Shown: positions 26,138 through 34,706, counted from the first letter of the stretch. The stretch is 64,000 nt of DNA from Rhizobium sp. Root1203 (GCF_001424945.1 NZ_LMCW01000013.1:542-64541), one strand, 5' to 3'. Translations and numbers: made by a program. Notes: generated by a model from the sequence alone, not told the origin.

Positions 26138-26914
26138 ATGGTTGAAATGCTCGTCCTGCAAGAACGTCCCGCCGAAGGAGTGCTGCTGCTCAGGCTGAAC
26201 AGGCCGGAGAAGTTGAATGCTCTTTCCAAGGAGCTACTCAAGGACCTGATCGCAATTCTCGCGGAAGCGGAAAGCGATCCGGCTATCGGTTGTGTGATCC
26301 TGACAGGCAACGGACGAGCATTTTCCGCTGGGGCGGATATATCCGACATGTTGCAGCGCGGGGTCGAGTCCTATGTCGACCCCGATCGTCTCGATCGTTG
26401 GCATAGAATCGAGACCTTCCCGAAGCCGCTGATTGCGGCCGTCAATGGATTCGCTCTGGGTGGCGGTCTTGAACTCGCCCTCGTGTGCGACATCATCATT
26501 TGTTCGGACGTTGCAAAGTTTGCCGCGCCGGAAATCAAGATTGGATCCTTTCCGGGAGATGGAGGCACCCAGAGGCTTCCTCGTGCGGTCGGCCGCTCGT
26601 TCGCAATGCAGATGGTTCTGACCGGGGAGATGGTGGATGCGGCAGTGGCTGAACGGAAAGGCCTCGTAAGCGAGGTCGTAGCATCTGACGCACTGATTGC
26701 GCGTGCCGTTGAAGTAGCCTCGTCAATTGCAGCGCGCTCGGTCGCGATTACGCCATACGCCAAGCGTGCGGTTCAGGCCGCGTTCGAGTTGCCGCTGGCG
26801 GAAGGTCTACTGGAGGAGCGGCGTCTGACCGTCGAGGCTTTCGCCACCGAAGACCGAATGGAAGGACTGCGGGCGTTTGCTGAAAAGCGAGCGCCAGTGT
26901 TCAAGGGACGTTGA
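26138..26914 (+). CDS. Enoyl-CoA hydratase/isomerase-family protein
   Basis: This encodes 258 residues from ATG 26138, right after the aldolase TAG with AAGAAGG upstream. The crotonase fold shows LNRPEKLNALSKELL (about residues 20-34), GNGRAFSAGADISDML (oxyanion-hole segment, about 55-70), AVNGFALGGGLELALVCD and FAAPEIKIGSFPGDGGTQRLPRAVG. The last segment holds a Glu at the expected catalytic site. It would hydrate or isomerise an enoyl-CoA. In this locus it is the natural partner of the CaiB/BaiF CoA-transferase and the thioesterase. The acyl group is not known. Confidence 0.9.
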   Translation: MVEMLVLQERPAEGVLLLRLNRPEKLNALSKELLKDLIAILAEAESDPAIGCVILTGNGRAFSAGADISDMLQRGVESYVDPDRLDRWHRIETFPKPLIAAVNGFALGGGLELALVCDIIICSDVAKFAAPEIKIGSFPGDGGTQRLPRAVGRSFAMQMVLTGEMVDAAVAERKGLVSEVVASDALIARAVEVASSIAARSVAITPYAKRAVQAAFELPLAEGLLEERRLTVEAFATEDRMEGLRAFAEKRAPVFKGR

Positions 26915-26944
26915 TTGATCCCAGATGGGATCGGGAGGAATGCA

Positions 26945-28561
26945 GTGGAAAATTACGACTATATTGTTACGGGCGCAGGCTCCGCCGGATGCGTCATCGC
27001 CAACAGACTGACTGAAGACCCTTCCGTGAAGGTGCTGCTCCTCGAGGCCGGAAGCCGCGACTGGAATCCGATGATCCATATCCCGGGGGGCATCGGGAAG
27101 CTGTTTGGCCCAGGCGTGAACTGGCGGTTCAAGACTGTCCCGCAGAAGAACCTCGACAACCGTGAGATCTGGTATCCGCAGGGCAAGACACTGGGTGGGT
27201 CGAGCTCAATCAACGCGATGATCTACATCCGCGGGCAGCGCGAGGATTACGATAACTGGGCGGCGCTTGGCAACGAAGGCTGGAGCTACGATGACGTCCT
27301 GCCGTATTTCCGGAAGTCCGAAGACAACGACCGCTTGGTGAACAAATATCATGGTGAGGGCGGTCCGCTCTGGGTGTCCGACCAGGTCAGCCCTCATGAG
27401 CTCTCTAAGGCGTTCGTCCGTGCCTGCCAGTCCTGGGGCCTGCCGTACAACCCTGATTTCAATGGTGAGACACAGTACGGCGCAGGTCTCTACCAGGTGA
27501 CATGCCGCGACGGTCGCCGCCGCAGTTCGGCGGTCTCGTACCTCCGCCCGGTGCAGTCACGGAAGAACCTGACCGTAATGACTGGGTCGCGGGCCGTCCG
27601 CATCCTCCTCGAGGGCGATCGCGCTGTTGGTGTGGAAGTGGCCCAGGGGCGTTCGGTTCGCACCATCCGCTGCAATAGCGAGGTCATCGTCACGAGTGGT
27701 GCGATCAACTCGCCGCGTTTGTTGATGTTGTCAGGAATTGGCGACGCTGATGAACTTCGCAAGGTCGGCATCCAATCCAAGCATGACCTTAAGGGTGTCG
27801 GCAAAAACCTCCAGGATCACTTGTGCTCGAATGTGCATGTCACCCTGAAGGACCCCATCAGCTACGACGGCCAGGATCGCTTCCCGCAGGCCGCACTTCA
27901 CGGGCTCCGTTGGCTGCTCTACCGGAATGGTCCGGCCGCCTCAGTGATTGTTGAGGGCGGCGGCTTTGCTTCCAGCGAGAAGAACGGCCGACCGGACATG
28001 CAGATCCATATCGCTCCGGCGATGGTCGTGCGCGGCGGCCAAACGCGCCTCGATGGGCATGGGTTCACCGTGAACACCACCTTCCTAAGGCCAAAGAGCA
28101 TCGGCTCGATCGGGCTCCGGTCTTCCAATCCGGCCGATGAGCCGCTGATTGATCCGAACTATCACGGCGAGGAATACGATCGGAATATGTCCCTGACATC
28201 GATCGAGACGACCCGGGAAATCCTGTCACAGCCTGCAATCGCGAAGTACATCAAGATTGAGCGCTTGCCGGGTCCGGATGCGAAATCGCAGTCGGACATC
28301 ATGGCATACGTCCGCCAATATGCCTGCTGCGATTATCACCCTGTGGGCACTTGCAAGATGGGTATCGATGACAACGCGGTGGTTGATCCGCAACTCCGGG
28401 TGCGGGGGATCCAGGGCCTCAGGGTCGCTGACTCATCCATCATGCCAGTGCTTCTCAGCGGCAACACAAACGCACCGAGCATGATGATCGGTGAAAAGGC
28501 TGCTGATCTGATCAAATACGGCATGGTCAAGGACGTTGTAACGCGCATCTATGCGGCCTAG
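26945..28561 (+). CDS. GMC-family FAD oxidoreductase
   Basis: This encodes 538 residues from GTG 26945, which has GGGAGGA upstream; an in-frame ATG-less extension to 26915 is unlikely. The FAD-binding Rossmann motif is GAGSAGCVIANRL (about residues 10-22), the GMC signature 1 is GGSSSINAMIYIRG (about 84-97), and the second signature SGAINSPRLLMLSGIG follows. The catalytic His is in DYHPVGTCKMG near residue 464. The family includes choline dehydrogenase and polyol/sugar dehydrogenases, so it probably oxidises a primary alcohol of a pathway substrate. It is the last gene of the LacI-controlled locus. Confidence 0.92.
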   Translation: MENYDYIVTGAGSAGCVIANRLTEDPSVKVLLLEAGSRDWNPMIHIPGGIGKLFGPGVNWRFKTVPQKNLDNREIWYPQGKTLGGSSSINAMIYIRGQREDYDNWAALGNEGWSYDDVLPYFRKSEDNDRLVNKYHGEGGPLWVSDQVSPHELSKAFVRACQSWGLPYNPDFNGETQYGAGLYQVTCRDGRRRSSAVSYLRPVQSRKNLTVMTGSRAVRILLEGDRAVGVEVAQGRSVRTIRCNSEVIVTSGAINSPRLLMLSGIGDADELRKVGIQSKHDLKGVGKNLQDHLCSNVHVTLKDPISYDGQDRFPQAALHGLRWLLYRNGPAASVIVEGGGFASSEKNGRPDMQIHIAPAMVVRGGQTRLDGHGFTVNTTFLRPKSIGSIGLRSSNPADEPLIDPNYHGEEYDRNMSLTSIETTREILSQPAIAKYIKIERLPGPDAKSQSDIMAYVRQYACCDYHPVGTCKMGIDDNAVVDPQLRVRGIQGLRVADSSIMPVLLSGNTNAPSMMIGEKAADLIKYGMVKDVVTRIYAA

Positions 28562-28577
28562 CCACCGCCCTGATGGC

Positions 28578-28597
28578 AACCCCCTGAGAACGGGGGC
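28578..28597 (+). terminator. Weak hairpin after the GMC gene
   Basis: CCCCC and GGGGG pair around a 7-base loop about 18 bases past the stop. There is no T-run, so termination here is only suggested by its position at the operon end. Confidence 0.3.
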
Positions 28598-28599
28598 GC

Positions 28600-29080
28600 C
28601 CCGAGATACCAGAGATTAGGAAATCACGACAACAGCGGCTGAGGTCTGCCGTCAATATATGATGGATATCCGAGCAATTCACCGGTCCGACCTGTGGCCG
28701 ACCTTTCGCATGGTTGCTGAGTACCAGTCCGACGCGTCCAACACCCCTTTTTGCTGCGAACGAAGGGAAATGAGACCGCCTTCAAACGGCCCGAACCCTG
28801 CGACTGCCGGACCTGCGTCACGCCGGCACCCCGCGCGCCTTCTTCACGTCGCCCTCCTTCGCGACGATGGAAAAGGGTACGCGCACGGCGCACGCGACAA
28901 ATGAGAAGGCGGCACATGAGCCGAAAACATTCAAAAGCCTCGACCATGGGTCGGCATGCGGATGTTGCCGCGGCATGGGCAAGGCCGTTTATCGCGGGGA
29001 CAGTACGAAGACCTTTTCATCCGCGAGGCCATGGATGAGCCATGGATGATAAGCCACTGATTCCGTTCAGGACCGCCCCC
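28600..29080. other. Region without a recognisable gene
   Basis: Only short, arginine- and proline-rich frames without ribosome-binding sites are present, on both strands. Composition and the resolvase remnant just downstream suggest decayed mobile DNA. Confidence 0.45.
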
Positions 29081-29119
29081 TCACGCCGGACGAGATGCAC
29101 CCACGCCCCGCCTCTCGTG

Positions 29120-29298
29120 TTCTCCACCCGCCCTTTGGATGGCATGGTCGCCAATATGGAACTAAAGTTCATCAAGGATCGGCAAGAGCCGGAATCGATG
29201 CCGCGAAAGCTGAAGGCATCTATAAGGGTAAAGTCTTGAAGACTACGATACGACCAGCGGTGCCGAAGCCAGCATTCGCTCTTGGCGTATCTAAATGA
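29120..29298 (+). pseudogene. Serine recombinase (resolvase/invertase) fragment
   Basis: GMVANMELKFIKDRQ is read in one frame (about 29145-29190) and continues as AGIDAAKAEGIYKGK in another (about 29190-29235). Together these match the catalytic-to-DNA-binding linker of Pin/Tn3-type serine recombinases, which carry E-x-x-x-I-x-x-R-Q-x-x-G-I-x-x-A-K-A-x-G-x-Y-x-G-R. Both the N-terminal catalytic Ser region and a proper C-terminal helix-turn-helix are missing, and at least one frameshift is present. It is a non-functional relic of a mobile element. Confidence 0.65.
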
Positions 29299-29324
29299 CT
29301 GGCGAAGCACCCCGCAGGTTGTTG

Positions 29325-29957
29325 TCAAACCCGTTGCAAGCTTGTTAGGTAGGCACTGAGCATGTGTGACATTTCGTCTGCGTAGGCATCGATTTCGGCA
29401 GCTGGACGCGGCTTCTCCGTCAGCTCCTTTCCGACAGCAGTCATCGTCATGACAATCAGATTGGCCGCCATCTCTCGTGCCGGCGCCTGAGCCCCTGGAA
29501 GCGCCTCGACCATGAACGCTGCTACGATACGATCGCCTTCGGAATGAATTTCCTCCGCCTCGACAGCGTTCCGATAAAGTGGAGCCGCATCGTCTAGCGC
29601 CACGCGAAGCGACGCTTCCTCGGCCTCTGATCGCAAGAAGCTCCGAACAACGTCTCGCAACCGATCAAGTGGCGGTCGTGCCGTGTCGCCTAGTATTACC
29701 CGCCACTGCTCGGTCGTCTCCTTCCATTCGTCACTCTGCAGGCGGTAGAGAATGGAGGCCTTATTCGGGAAGTACTGATAAAGCGAACCGACGCTTACTC
29801 CTGCCTTTTCCGCGACGCGTGCGGTTGTGAAACGCTGCGCCCCTTCTTCCGCCAAAACACGAACAGCAGCCTCCAAGATCGCCGCAACAAGCCCTGCTGA
29901 ACGCGTCTGTTTGGGGTGCTTTCTTGAAGAAATTCTAGGGGTTAGACGATCGTTCAC
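29325..29957 (-). CDS. TetR/AcrR-family transcriptional regulator
   Basis: This encodes 210 residues. The N-terminal DNA-binding domain reads ILEAAVRVLAEEGAQRFTTARVAEKAGVSVGSLYQYFPNKASIL (positions about 26-70), with the helix-turn-helix at RVAEKAGVSVGSLYQYFPNK. The C-terminal part (about 80-205) is the helical ligand-binding and dimer domain, with little sequence identity across the family. It is divergent from the O-methyltransferase gene 93 bp away, and a perfect 9-bp inverted repeat lies between them. It is probably a repressor of the OMT-NmrA-darcynin-MFS cluster. Confidence 0.9.
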   Translation of the reverse strand: MNDRLTPRISSRKHPKQTRSAGLVAAILEAAVRVLAEEGAQRFTTARVAEKAGVSVGSLYQYFPNKASILYRLQSDEWKETTEQWRVILGDTARPPLDRLRDVVRSFLRSEAEEASLRVALDDAAPLYRNAVEAEEIHSEGDRIVAAFMVEALPGAQAPAREMAANLIVMTMTAVGKELTEKPRPAAEIDAYADEMSHMLSAYLTSLQRV

Positions 29958-29985
29958 TGGGGCTGCCTCTGAATGCGAATTGTGG

Positions 29986-30007
29986 AATGCGATGAATCCA
30001 TCGCATT
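29986..30007. promoter_or_regulatory. Candidate TetR operator
   Basis: AATGCGATG-AATC-CATCGCATT is a perfect inverted repeat with 9-bp arms and a 4-base spacer, midway between the TetR gene and the O-methyltransferase. Size and position are typical for a TetR-family operator. Confidence 0.65.
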
Positions 30008-30050
30008 ATAACTTCAACGAAAGACACAACTTCAATCCGATTGGAAGACC

Positions 30051-30704
30051 ATGAACACGTTACACAACCCACATGTCGCGCCTTTGTTGAATCGACTCTT
30101 TGCTGAAGCTGACGCCGCAACAAGCCCGACCTTCCGCTCTATTCCAGGCAGCGAGCGGGAGCGGCTGTTAGACAGCAAAACGGAATATCTTCAGCTCTAC
30201 TCGTTGATGAAGGACCTGTGGCTTCCGGTGTCGCCGGAAACAGGAAGGCTTCTCTACATACTGGCGCGGAGCATCAGGGCGAGCACTATTATTGAATTCG
30301 GGACTTCGTTTGGAATTTCGACGGTCTTTCTAGCGTCAGCGCTCCGCGACAACGGCGGCGGGCACCTCATCACGACGGAATTCGAACCTTCCAAGATCGC
30401 AAAGGCCCGGGAGCACCTTACGGAAGGAGGCCTGATCGATCTGGTCGAGATGCGAGAGGGTGATGCTCTTACCACGTTAAGCGTGGACCTGCCTGAACAG
30501 GTCGATCTCGTACTGCTCGATGGCGCAAAGCCCCTCTATGCCGACGTCGTGAGGCTAGTGGAAAAGAGTCTCAGACCGGGTGCGCTCATCATTGCCGACA
30601 ATGTGGACCTATGCCCGGGCTATGTCGAGCACGTGCGCGCTGCGAACACCCGCTATCTGTCGGTGCCGGTCGCCGACGACATCGAACTTTCAATTCGACT
30701 TTAG
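30051..30704 (+). CDS. Class I SAM-dependent O-methyltransferase
   Basis: This encodes 217 residues. SAM motif I is IIEFGTSFGISTVFLASAL (about residues 80-98), followed by LITTEFEPSKIAKAREHL and the acidic motif VDLVLLDGAKPLYADVVRLVEKSLRPGALIIADNV (about 149-183). These match the catechol O-methyltransferase-like/Methyltransf_3/24 families. The likely product is a methylated phenolic or small hydroxylated compound. It is the first gene of a rightward cluster facing a TetR regulator. The start lacks a strong Shine-Dalgarno; TTGGAAGACC precedes it. Confidence 0.85.
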   Translation: MNTLHNPHVAPLLNRLFAEADAATSPTFRSIPGSERERLLDSKTEYLQLYSLMKDLWLPVSPETGRLLYILARSIRASTIIEFGTSFGISTVFLASALRDNGGGHLITTEFEPSKIAKAREHLTEGGLIDLVEMREGDALTTLSVDLPEQVDLVLLDGAKPLYADVVRLVEKSLRPGALIIADNVDLCPGYVEHVRAANTRYLSVPVADDIELSIRL

Positions 30705-30756
30705 ATCAGGGCCCACCGCCCGAGCCCACGGTCCATTTACCCAAGAAGGAACTATC

Positions 30757-31638
30757 ATGATCGTCATCACCGCCCCGACCAGCCAGATCGGCAGCAAGGT
30801 TGTCAGCGCGCTCGTGGACACAGGTAAACCCCTGCGGCTCATCGTGCGCGATCCTGCCAAGCTGCCCAAGCACATTCATGAACGCGTGGAAATCGTGGAG
30901 GGATCACATGGCGACGCGCAGGTTGTCGACCGCGCTTTCGAAGGGGCTGACGCCCTATTCTGGCTGGCGCCGCCTCCGTGGGCCCAGTCGCTTGACGATG
31001 CCTACATCACGTTCACAAAGCCCGCTGCAGAAGCGATCCGTCGACATGCCGTACCGCGCGTTCTCTCGATCACCGCTATCGGTCGTGGAACTCCCTGGCA
31101 AGAGCGGGCAGGACCAGTCACCGCCTCGATCCGGATGGACGAGCTCCTGATGGAAGTCGGGGGGGCATTCCGCGGCCTGGCCATGCCCTCGTTCATGGAA
31201 AACACCGCCCGCCAGGTCGGCGTCATGAGGGAGAAGGGAATGTTCTTCGGTCCGATCCGCGCCGACCGGACGCTGCCGTTCACAGCAACCCATGACATGG
31301 CTGCGGCAGCCGCACGCCTGCTCGCCGACTCCACCTGGAGCGGTCAGGAGGAGATGCCGGTGCTGGGACCGGAGGACCTATCGTTTGACGATCAGGCAGC
31401 CATCATCTCGGAAGTGACCGGTCGTCCGGTGCGCTACCAGCAGATCTCCTACGAGCAGTTCAAACAGCAATTCCTCGTCCGGGGCACGAGTGAGTCAGTG
31501 GCCGAGGGCTATGTCGATATGTACCGTGCCAAGGAGGAGGGCATGGACAACAGCGTTGCCAAGACGCCCGAGACCACAGGACCAACCAGCTTCCGCGCGT
31601 TCTGCGAAGAGCACCTGAAGCCCATTTTGGCTGCATGA
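30757..31638 (+). CDS. NmrA-like NAD(P)-binding protein
   Basis: This encodes 293 residues from ATG 30757 with AAGAAGGA upstream; the long in-frame extension into the methyltransferase gene is spurious. The N-terminal Rossmann segment is MIVITAPTSQIGSKVVSAL, an atypical form of GxTGxxG as in NmrA/HSCARG and QOR2-type atypical SDRs. ALFWLAPPPWAQ follows in the position typical for these proteins. They act as redox-sensing regulators or as NAD(P)H-dependent quinone reductases. It is 52 bp after the methyltransferase and 25 bp before the darcynin gene. Confidence 0.85.
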   Translation: MIVITAPTSQIGSKVVSALVDTGKPLRLIVRDPAKLPKHIHERVEIVEGSHGDAQVVDRAFEGADALFWLAPPPWAQSLDDAYITFTKPAAEAIRRHAVPRVLSITAIGRGTPWQERAGPVTASIRMDELLMEVGGAFRGLAMPSFMENTARQVGVMREKGMFFGPIRADRTLPFTATHDMAAAAARLLADSTWSGQEEMPVLGPEDLSFDDQAAIISEVTGRPVRYQQISYEQFKQQFLVRGTSESVAEGYVDMYRAKEEGMDNSVAKTPETTGPTSFRAFCEEHLKPILAA

Positions 31639-31663
31639 ACCCCTGAATTCAAGGAGATATGAT

Positions 31664-32041
31664 ATGTCTGCGGCCTCACAATACGACCTTGCAACCAATC
31701 CAATGACGGTATTCTGGCTTATTAAGACGACGCCGGAATGGCTTCAGCTCCCCCCGCACGGGGATGGTGGCCGGTTTGCCTTCGGCAAGGGCGTGCTCAA
31801 CCCTATCCTGGCCAAGTATCCTGGCGCCCGAATGGCTTTCTTCGACTGCGAGGCATTCACGGCCGATTGCACAGATGTGATGATCTGGACCGTGACCGAT
31901 CTCGAGCACTACAACGGCGTCGTCAACGATCTTCGCGAAACCAAGTTCTGGAGTTCCTTTTTCACGATCGAGAAAATCATCCCGGCAATCGAGAACGAGT
32001 ACGCCAAGCACTACAAGGCTGACTTGCTGGGAGCGGCTTAA
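31664..32041 (+). CDS. Darcynin-family protein
   Basis: This encodes 125 residues. NPMTVFWLIKTTPEWLQLPP (about residues 12-31), FAFGKGVLNPILAKYPGARMAFFDCEAF and DVMIWTVTDLEHYNGVVNDLRETKFW correspond to the darcynin family, a small alpha+beta domain of unknown function found in many bacteria, often with NAD(P)-binding or MFS genes. Length is normal. AAGGAGAT precedes the ATG at a good distance. The fold appears related to dimeric alpha/beta-barrel proteins. Its role beside NmrA, methyltransferase and MFS genes is unknown. Confidence 0.75.
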   Translation: MSAASQYDLATNPMTVFWLIKTTPEWLQLPPHGDGGRFAFGKGVLNPILAKYPGARMAFFDCEAFTADCTDVMIWTVTDLEHYNGVVNDLRETKFWSSFFTIEKIIPAIENEYAKHYKADLLGAA

Positions 32042-32127
32042 CCGCTCGTTCGCCTGTCCCGGAAATGGCCGGCACCGTAAGCGTTTACGTCAACCAACGC
32101 ACCCCACCATGACAAAGAGTGCGTTCC

Positions 32128-33300
32128 ATGTCTGATATCACCGAAGGCACGACCGGTTTCCCCCAGGTCATCATCCTCACCATTGCCTTGTTTCTCTCCT
32201 ACCTGACGGTTGCCATGGCACTGCCGGCCATACCAGTCCATGTGGTTGAAGGCATTGGCCTCGACAACACATGGGGCGGCCTTGCCGTAGGCATCGCCTT
32301 TCTCTCCACGATCCTCACACGCGGGCGTGCCGGTGCATGGACCGACCGGGCTGGTGGCAGGCTTACCATGCAGTGCGGCCTGCTCGCTTATGCGGCGGCT
32401 GGCGGCATCTGCGCTCTGACGGCTTGGCCTGTTTTGACGGTGGCAGAAAGCTACGCGCTGCTGCTTGTTGGTAGACTTGTACTCGGCCTGGGCGAAAGTC
32501 TCGTGTTGGTGGGCATGATGGGCTGGGCCATCGGCCTGACGGGTCATGTCCGTTCCGGTCGTGTCATATCGCTCGTCGGCATGGGCATGTATGGCGCGTT
32601 TGCAGCTGGTGGTCCTCTTGGTCTCACCTTGCTCAATCGGACTGGTTTTGTAGGCTTGATGGCGGTGTGCAGCGTTCTGCCTCTGGTGGGGCTCGTGATC
32701 ATTCAGTTTGTTCCAGCCATTGAACCTAATGCTGGTCCCCGAGAGTCCTTCTGGCGGATCATCGGTCGCATCTGGCGACCTGGCGCCGCCGTGGGTTTGC
32801 AAGGGGTGGGCTTTGCGGCCCTGGGAGCCTTCTTCCCGCTATATTTCCTCAGCAACGGATGGCCCTATGCCGGGCTTGGGCTCACTTTTTTCGGGACAGG
32901 ATTTGTCGCGATGCGCCTGCTCTGCGGGCATCTGCCCGACCGGATGGGCGGTGCACGCGTTGCGGCCATCTCACTGGTGGTTGAAGCCTGCGGCCAATAT
33001 CTCATCTGGCTGGCACCGGGGCCCTATGCGGCGCTTGCCGGCGCTCTCCTGACCGGCATCGGCTGCTCGATGGTCTTCCCATCGATGGGATCTGTTGTGG
33101 TCAAGCAAGTACCAGCTCAGCTGCGAGGCACAGCGATCGGCGGCTTTGCCGCCTTCCAAGATCTGTCTTACGGCGCAACAGCGCCCGTCGTTGGCGTCCT
33201 TGCCGACCATTCCGGATATTCATTTGTCTTCCTGATCGGTGGGGTTGCCGCGACACTGGGACTATGGGCTGCAATGGCGGCCGGTGGTGATGGTGGTTGA
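32128..33300 (+). CDS. MFS transporter
   Basis: This encodes 390 residues in a twelve-span major facilitator protein. GGLAVGIAFLSTILTRGRAGAWTDRAGGR (positions about 48-76) is the loop 2-3 signature equivalent (G-x-x-x-D-R-x-G-G-R/K). The length and motifs resemble YhhS/YfcJ-type (arabinose efflux-like) drug:H+ antiporters. GTGs at 32119 and ATG 32128 are alternative starts; ATG is preferred. It is the last gene of the TetR-controlled cluster and probably exports a substrate or product of the methyltransferase branch. A strong hairpin follows the stop. Confidence 0.9.
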   Translation: MSDITEGTTGFPQVIILTIALFLSYLTVAMALPAIPVHVVEGIGLDNTWGGLAVGIAFLSTILTRGRAGAWTDRAGGRLTMQCGLLAYAAAGGICALTAWPVLTVAESYALLLVGRLVLGLGESLVLVGMMGWAIGLTGHVRSGRVISLVGMGMYGAFAAGGPLGLTLLNRTGFVGLMAVCSVLPLVGLVIIQFVPAIEPNAGPRESFWRIIGRIWRPGAAVGLQGVGFAALGAFFPLYFLSNGWPYAGLGLTFFGTGFVAMRLLCGHLPDRMGGARVAAISLVVEACGQYLIWLAPGPYAALAGALLTGIGCSMVFPSMGSVVVKQVPAQLRGTAIGGFAAFQDLSYGATAPVVGVLADHSGYSFVFLIGGVAATLGLWAAMAAGGDGG

Positions 33301-33310
33301 AACGTGATTT

Positions 33311-33348
33311 CCAAAGCAAGGGGCGATTTTGGATCGCCCCTTGCTTGG
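33311..33348. terminator. Strong bidirectional hairpin
   Basis: CCAAAGCAAGGGGCGAT pairs almost perfectly with ATCGCCCCTTGCTTGG around a short T-rich loop, 11 bases after the MFS stop. No long T-run follows on either strand, but it stands between convergent genes as expected for a terminator. Confidence 0.6.
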
Positions 33349-33384
33349 AGGTTGATCATCGACTGGCTCAAGGAACCAGCGGGA

Positions 33385-33579
33385 TTAGCTCGCTTGACCG
33401 GTGTGCTCCCATATCCCCTTTGGCAGCGGGGTAGTTCCGTCCTCATCGAGGAACCGCAATATCGGGTTGTTGAACCAGTGATTATCAACAATCTTTGCGG
33501 AAATAAGCGCACGAAGTTCCTTGGCAGTTGTCAGCTTCCCTACGCCTGGAAATCCTATGAGCAACACGAACACGCCCAT
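33385..33579 (-). pseudogene. Truncated P-loop kinase-like gene
   Basis: The 64-residue frame starts MGVFVLLIGFPGVGKLTTAKEL with a Walker A motif GFPGVGKLTT, then VDNHWFNNPILRFLDEDGTTPLPKGIWEH, and stops. This is the N-terminal third of small AAA_33-like/adenylylsulfate-kinase-like ATP-binding proteins, which are usually about 180 residues. The Walker B and lid regions are missing. The frame is cut at TGQAS followed by a stop, with no continuation found, so it is a truncated relic. Confidence 0.65.
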
Positions 33580-33722
33580 CGGCCCTAGCCCTCCTCGCAT
33601 CCTCCACTTCGTTGCAATGCAGACTATGCGAATTTTCGGAAACCGCGCAAAGTCGGCTGTTGACGCAATCCAGTCGAACTCGCCTTTCGCCCGTCCCAAA
33701 GCCGCCACCTCGCTACAAGCGA

Positions 33723-34364
33723 TCAGCGGGTGGAGTTGAGCGTCGCAGTCTCATGGCCCGATGCTGACCCGACCCATGAAGCCGCGCAAACAGGTTTCTC
33801 GAATTGAGAGAAGACTGATGCATGGGTAATATGGCTGCAGACTGCACTTGGGTCGGCGGCATCGAAGTCCTGATCCACCTGCTCGGTGCGAGGGAGTGGA
33901 AACTCATAGGTCGAGATATACGCAAGTTGGCCAGGCCGAGCCTCTATCGGCGTCACCGACAAGCTGGTGGCGGTTATGCTGCCGAGCCAAAGCCTGTTTT
34001 CGGCTAAATCAACCAGACCACAAATTCGAGGCGTATCGTGCTGATCGAACTCCCGGTCCAGGCCTACGAGAACGCTTACTATCGCATCTCGTGGGGCGTT
34101 TCCCGCCTTTAACCGCTCGTAAATCGGTCGGGAATGGGTGCCATTGCTGACAACGGCAAAACGAGAGTTCCAAATGAGACATTCATAGGCAATGTATGGG
34201 CTGTTGGACGCTGCATCTGCGCTTCCTTGGTCGGCGACAATTCGCATAGTGTCACCAAGCTTTTCTGCATTCCTGTTGGGAAATGATCTGCTCGAAACCC
34301 GGTAGGCCGCGACTAAATCCCCTTTTCGGCTGCGACCTACTCCAACAATTCGTCCAACATACAT
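33723..34364 (-). CDS. IMP cyclohydrolase (PurO-type) family protein
   Basis: This encodes 213 residues beginning MYVGRIVGVGRSRKGDLVAA. YRVSSRSFPNRNAEKL (about residues 21-36), PYIAYECLIWNSRFAVVSNGTHSRPI, GLDREFDQHDTPRICGLVDL and ISTYEFPLP match the archaeal PurO family of IMP cyclohydrolases, which close the inosinate ring in purine synthesis. Bacteria normally use PurH for this, so here it is a paralogue or a protein of other function. ATG 34364 fits the archaeal N-terminus; ATG 34391 would add nine residues. It is isolated between a truncated gene and a sugar operon, suggesting acquisition by transfer. Confidence 0.75.
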   Translation of the reverse strand: MYVGRIVGVGRSRKGDLVAAYRVSSRSFPNRNAEKLGDTMRIVADQGSADAASNSPYIAYECLIWNSRFAVVSNGTHSRPIYERLKAGNAPRDAIVSVLVGLDREFDQHDTPRICGLVDLAENRLWLGSITATSLSVTPIEARPGQLAYISTYEFPLPRTEQVDQDFDAADPSAVCSHITHASVFSQFEKPVCAASWVGSASGHETATLNSTR

Positions 34365-34391
34365 CTCGAGCGTTCTCCGGCTCATTATCAT

Positions 34392-34706
34392 GTTGCCGTA
34401 GCAACGAAATCCCGGTCTGCCCAGGTTGCCTCGGTTGGATACACAACTGACCCTCCTACCTGCCGGGACGTCCCGAACTTCTTCGCCATAAGGCGACAGG
34501 GGGAGTTGATCATTGGCAAAAAGCGTGCGGGTCGAACGAGAGCGAAATGGGCGCTAGGGGCGATGTCACGTTGTCTGCTCATCGCACTTCGATTTCCACA
34601 TTTCGTTCAGTTGGCAATGCCCGAATATCACCTCTTCCGGCATTCGGCCTGAGCGGCCATGCATCGATTCGACGTGGGATAGGCGGGAAAACCCCGCCCG
34701 ATTGGC
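34392..34706. other. Intergenic region, no gene seen
   Basis: No supported gene in 315 bases. A GGCGGG/CCCGCC hairpin (34682-34698) lies 9 bases beyond the DUF1349 stop on the minus strand and may help end the beta-galactosidase operon; no T-run follows it. Confidence 0.4.
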
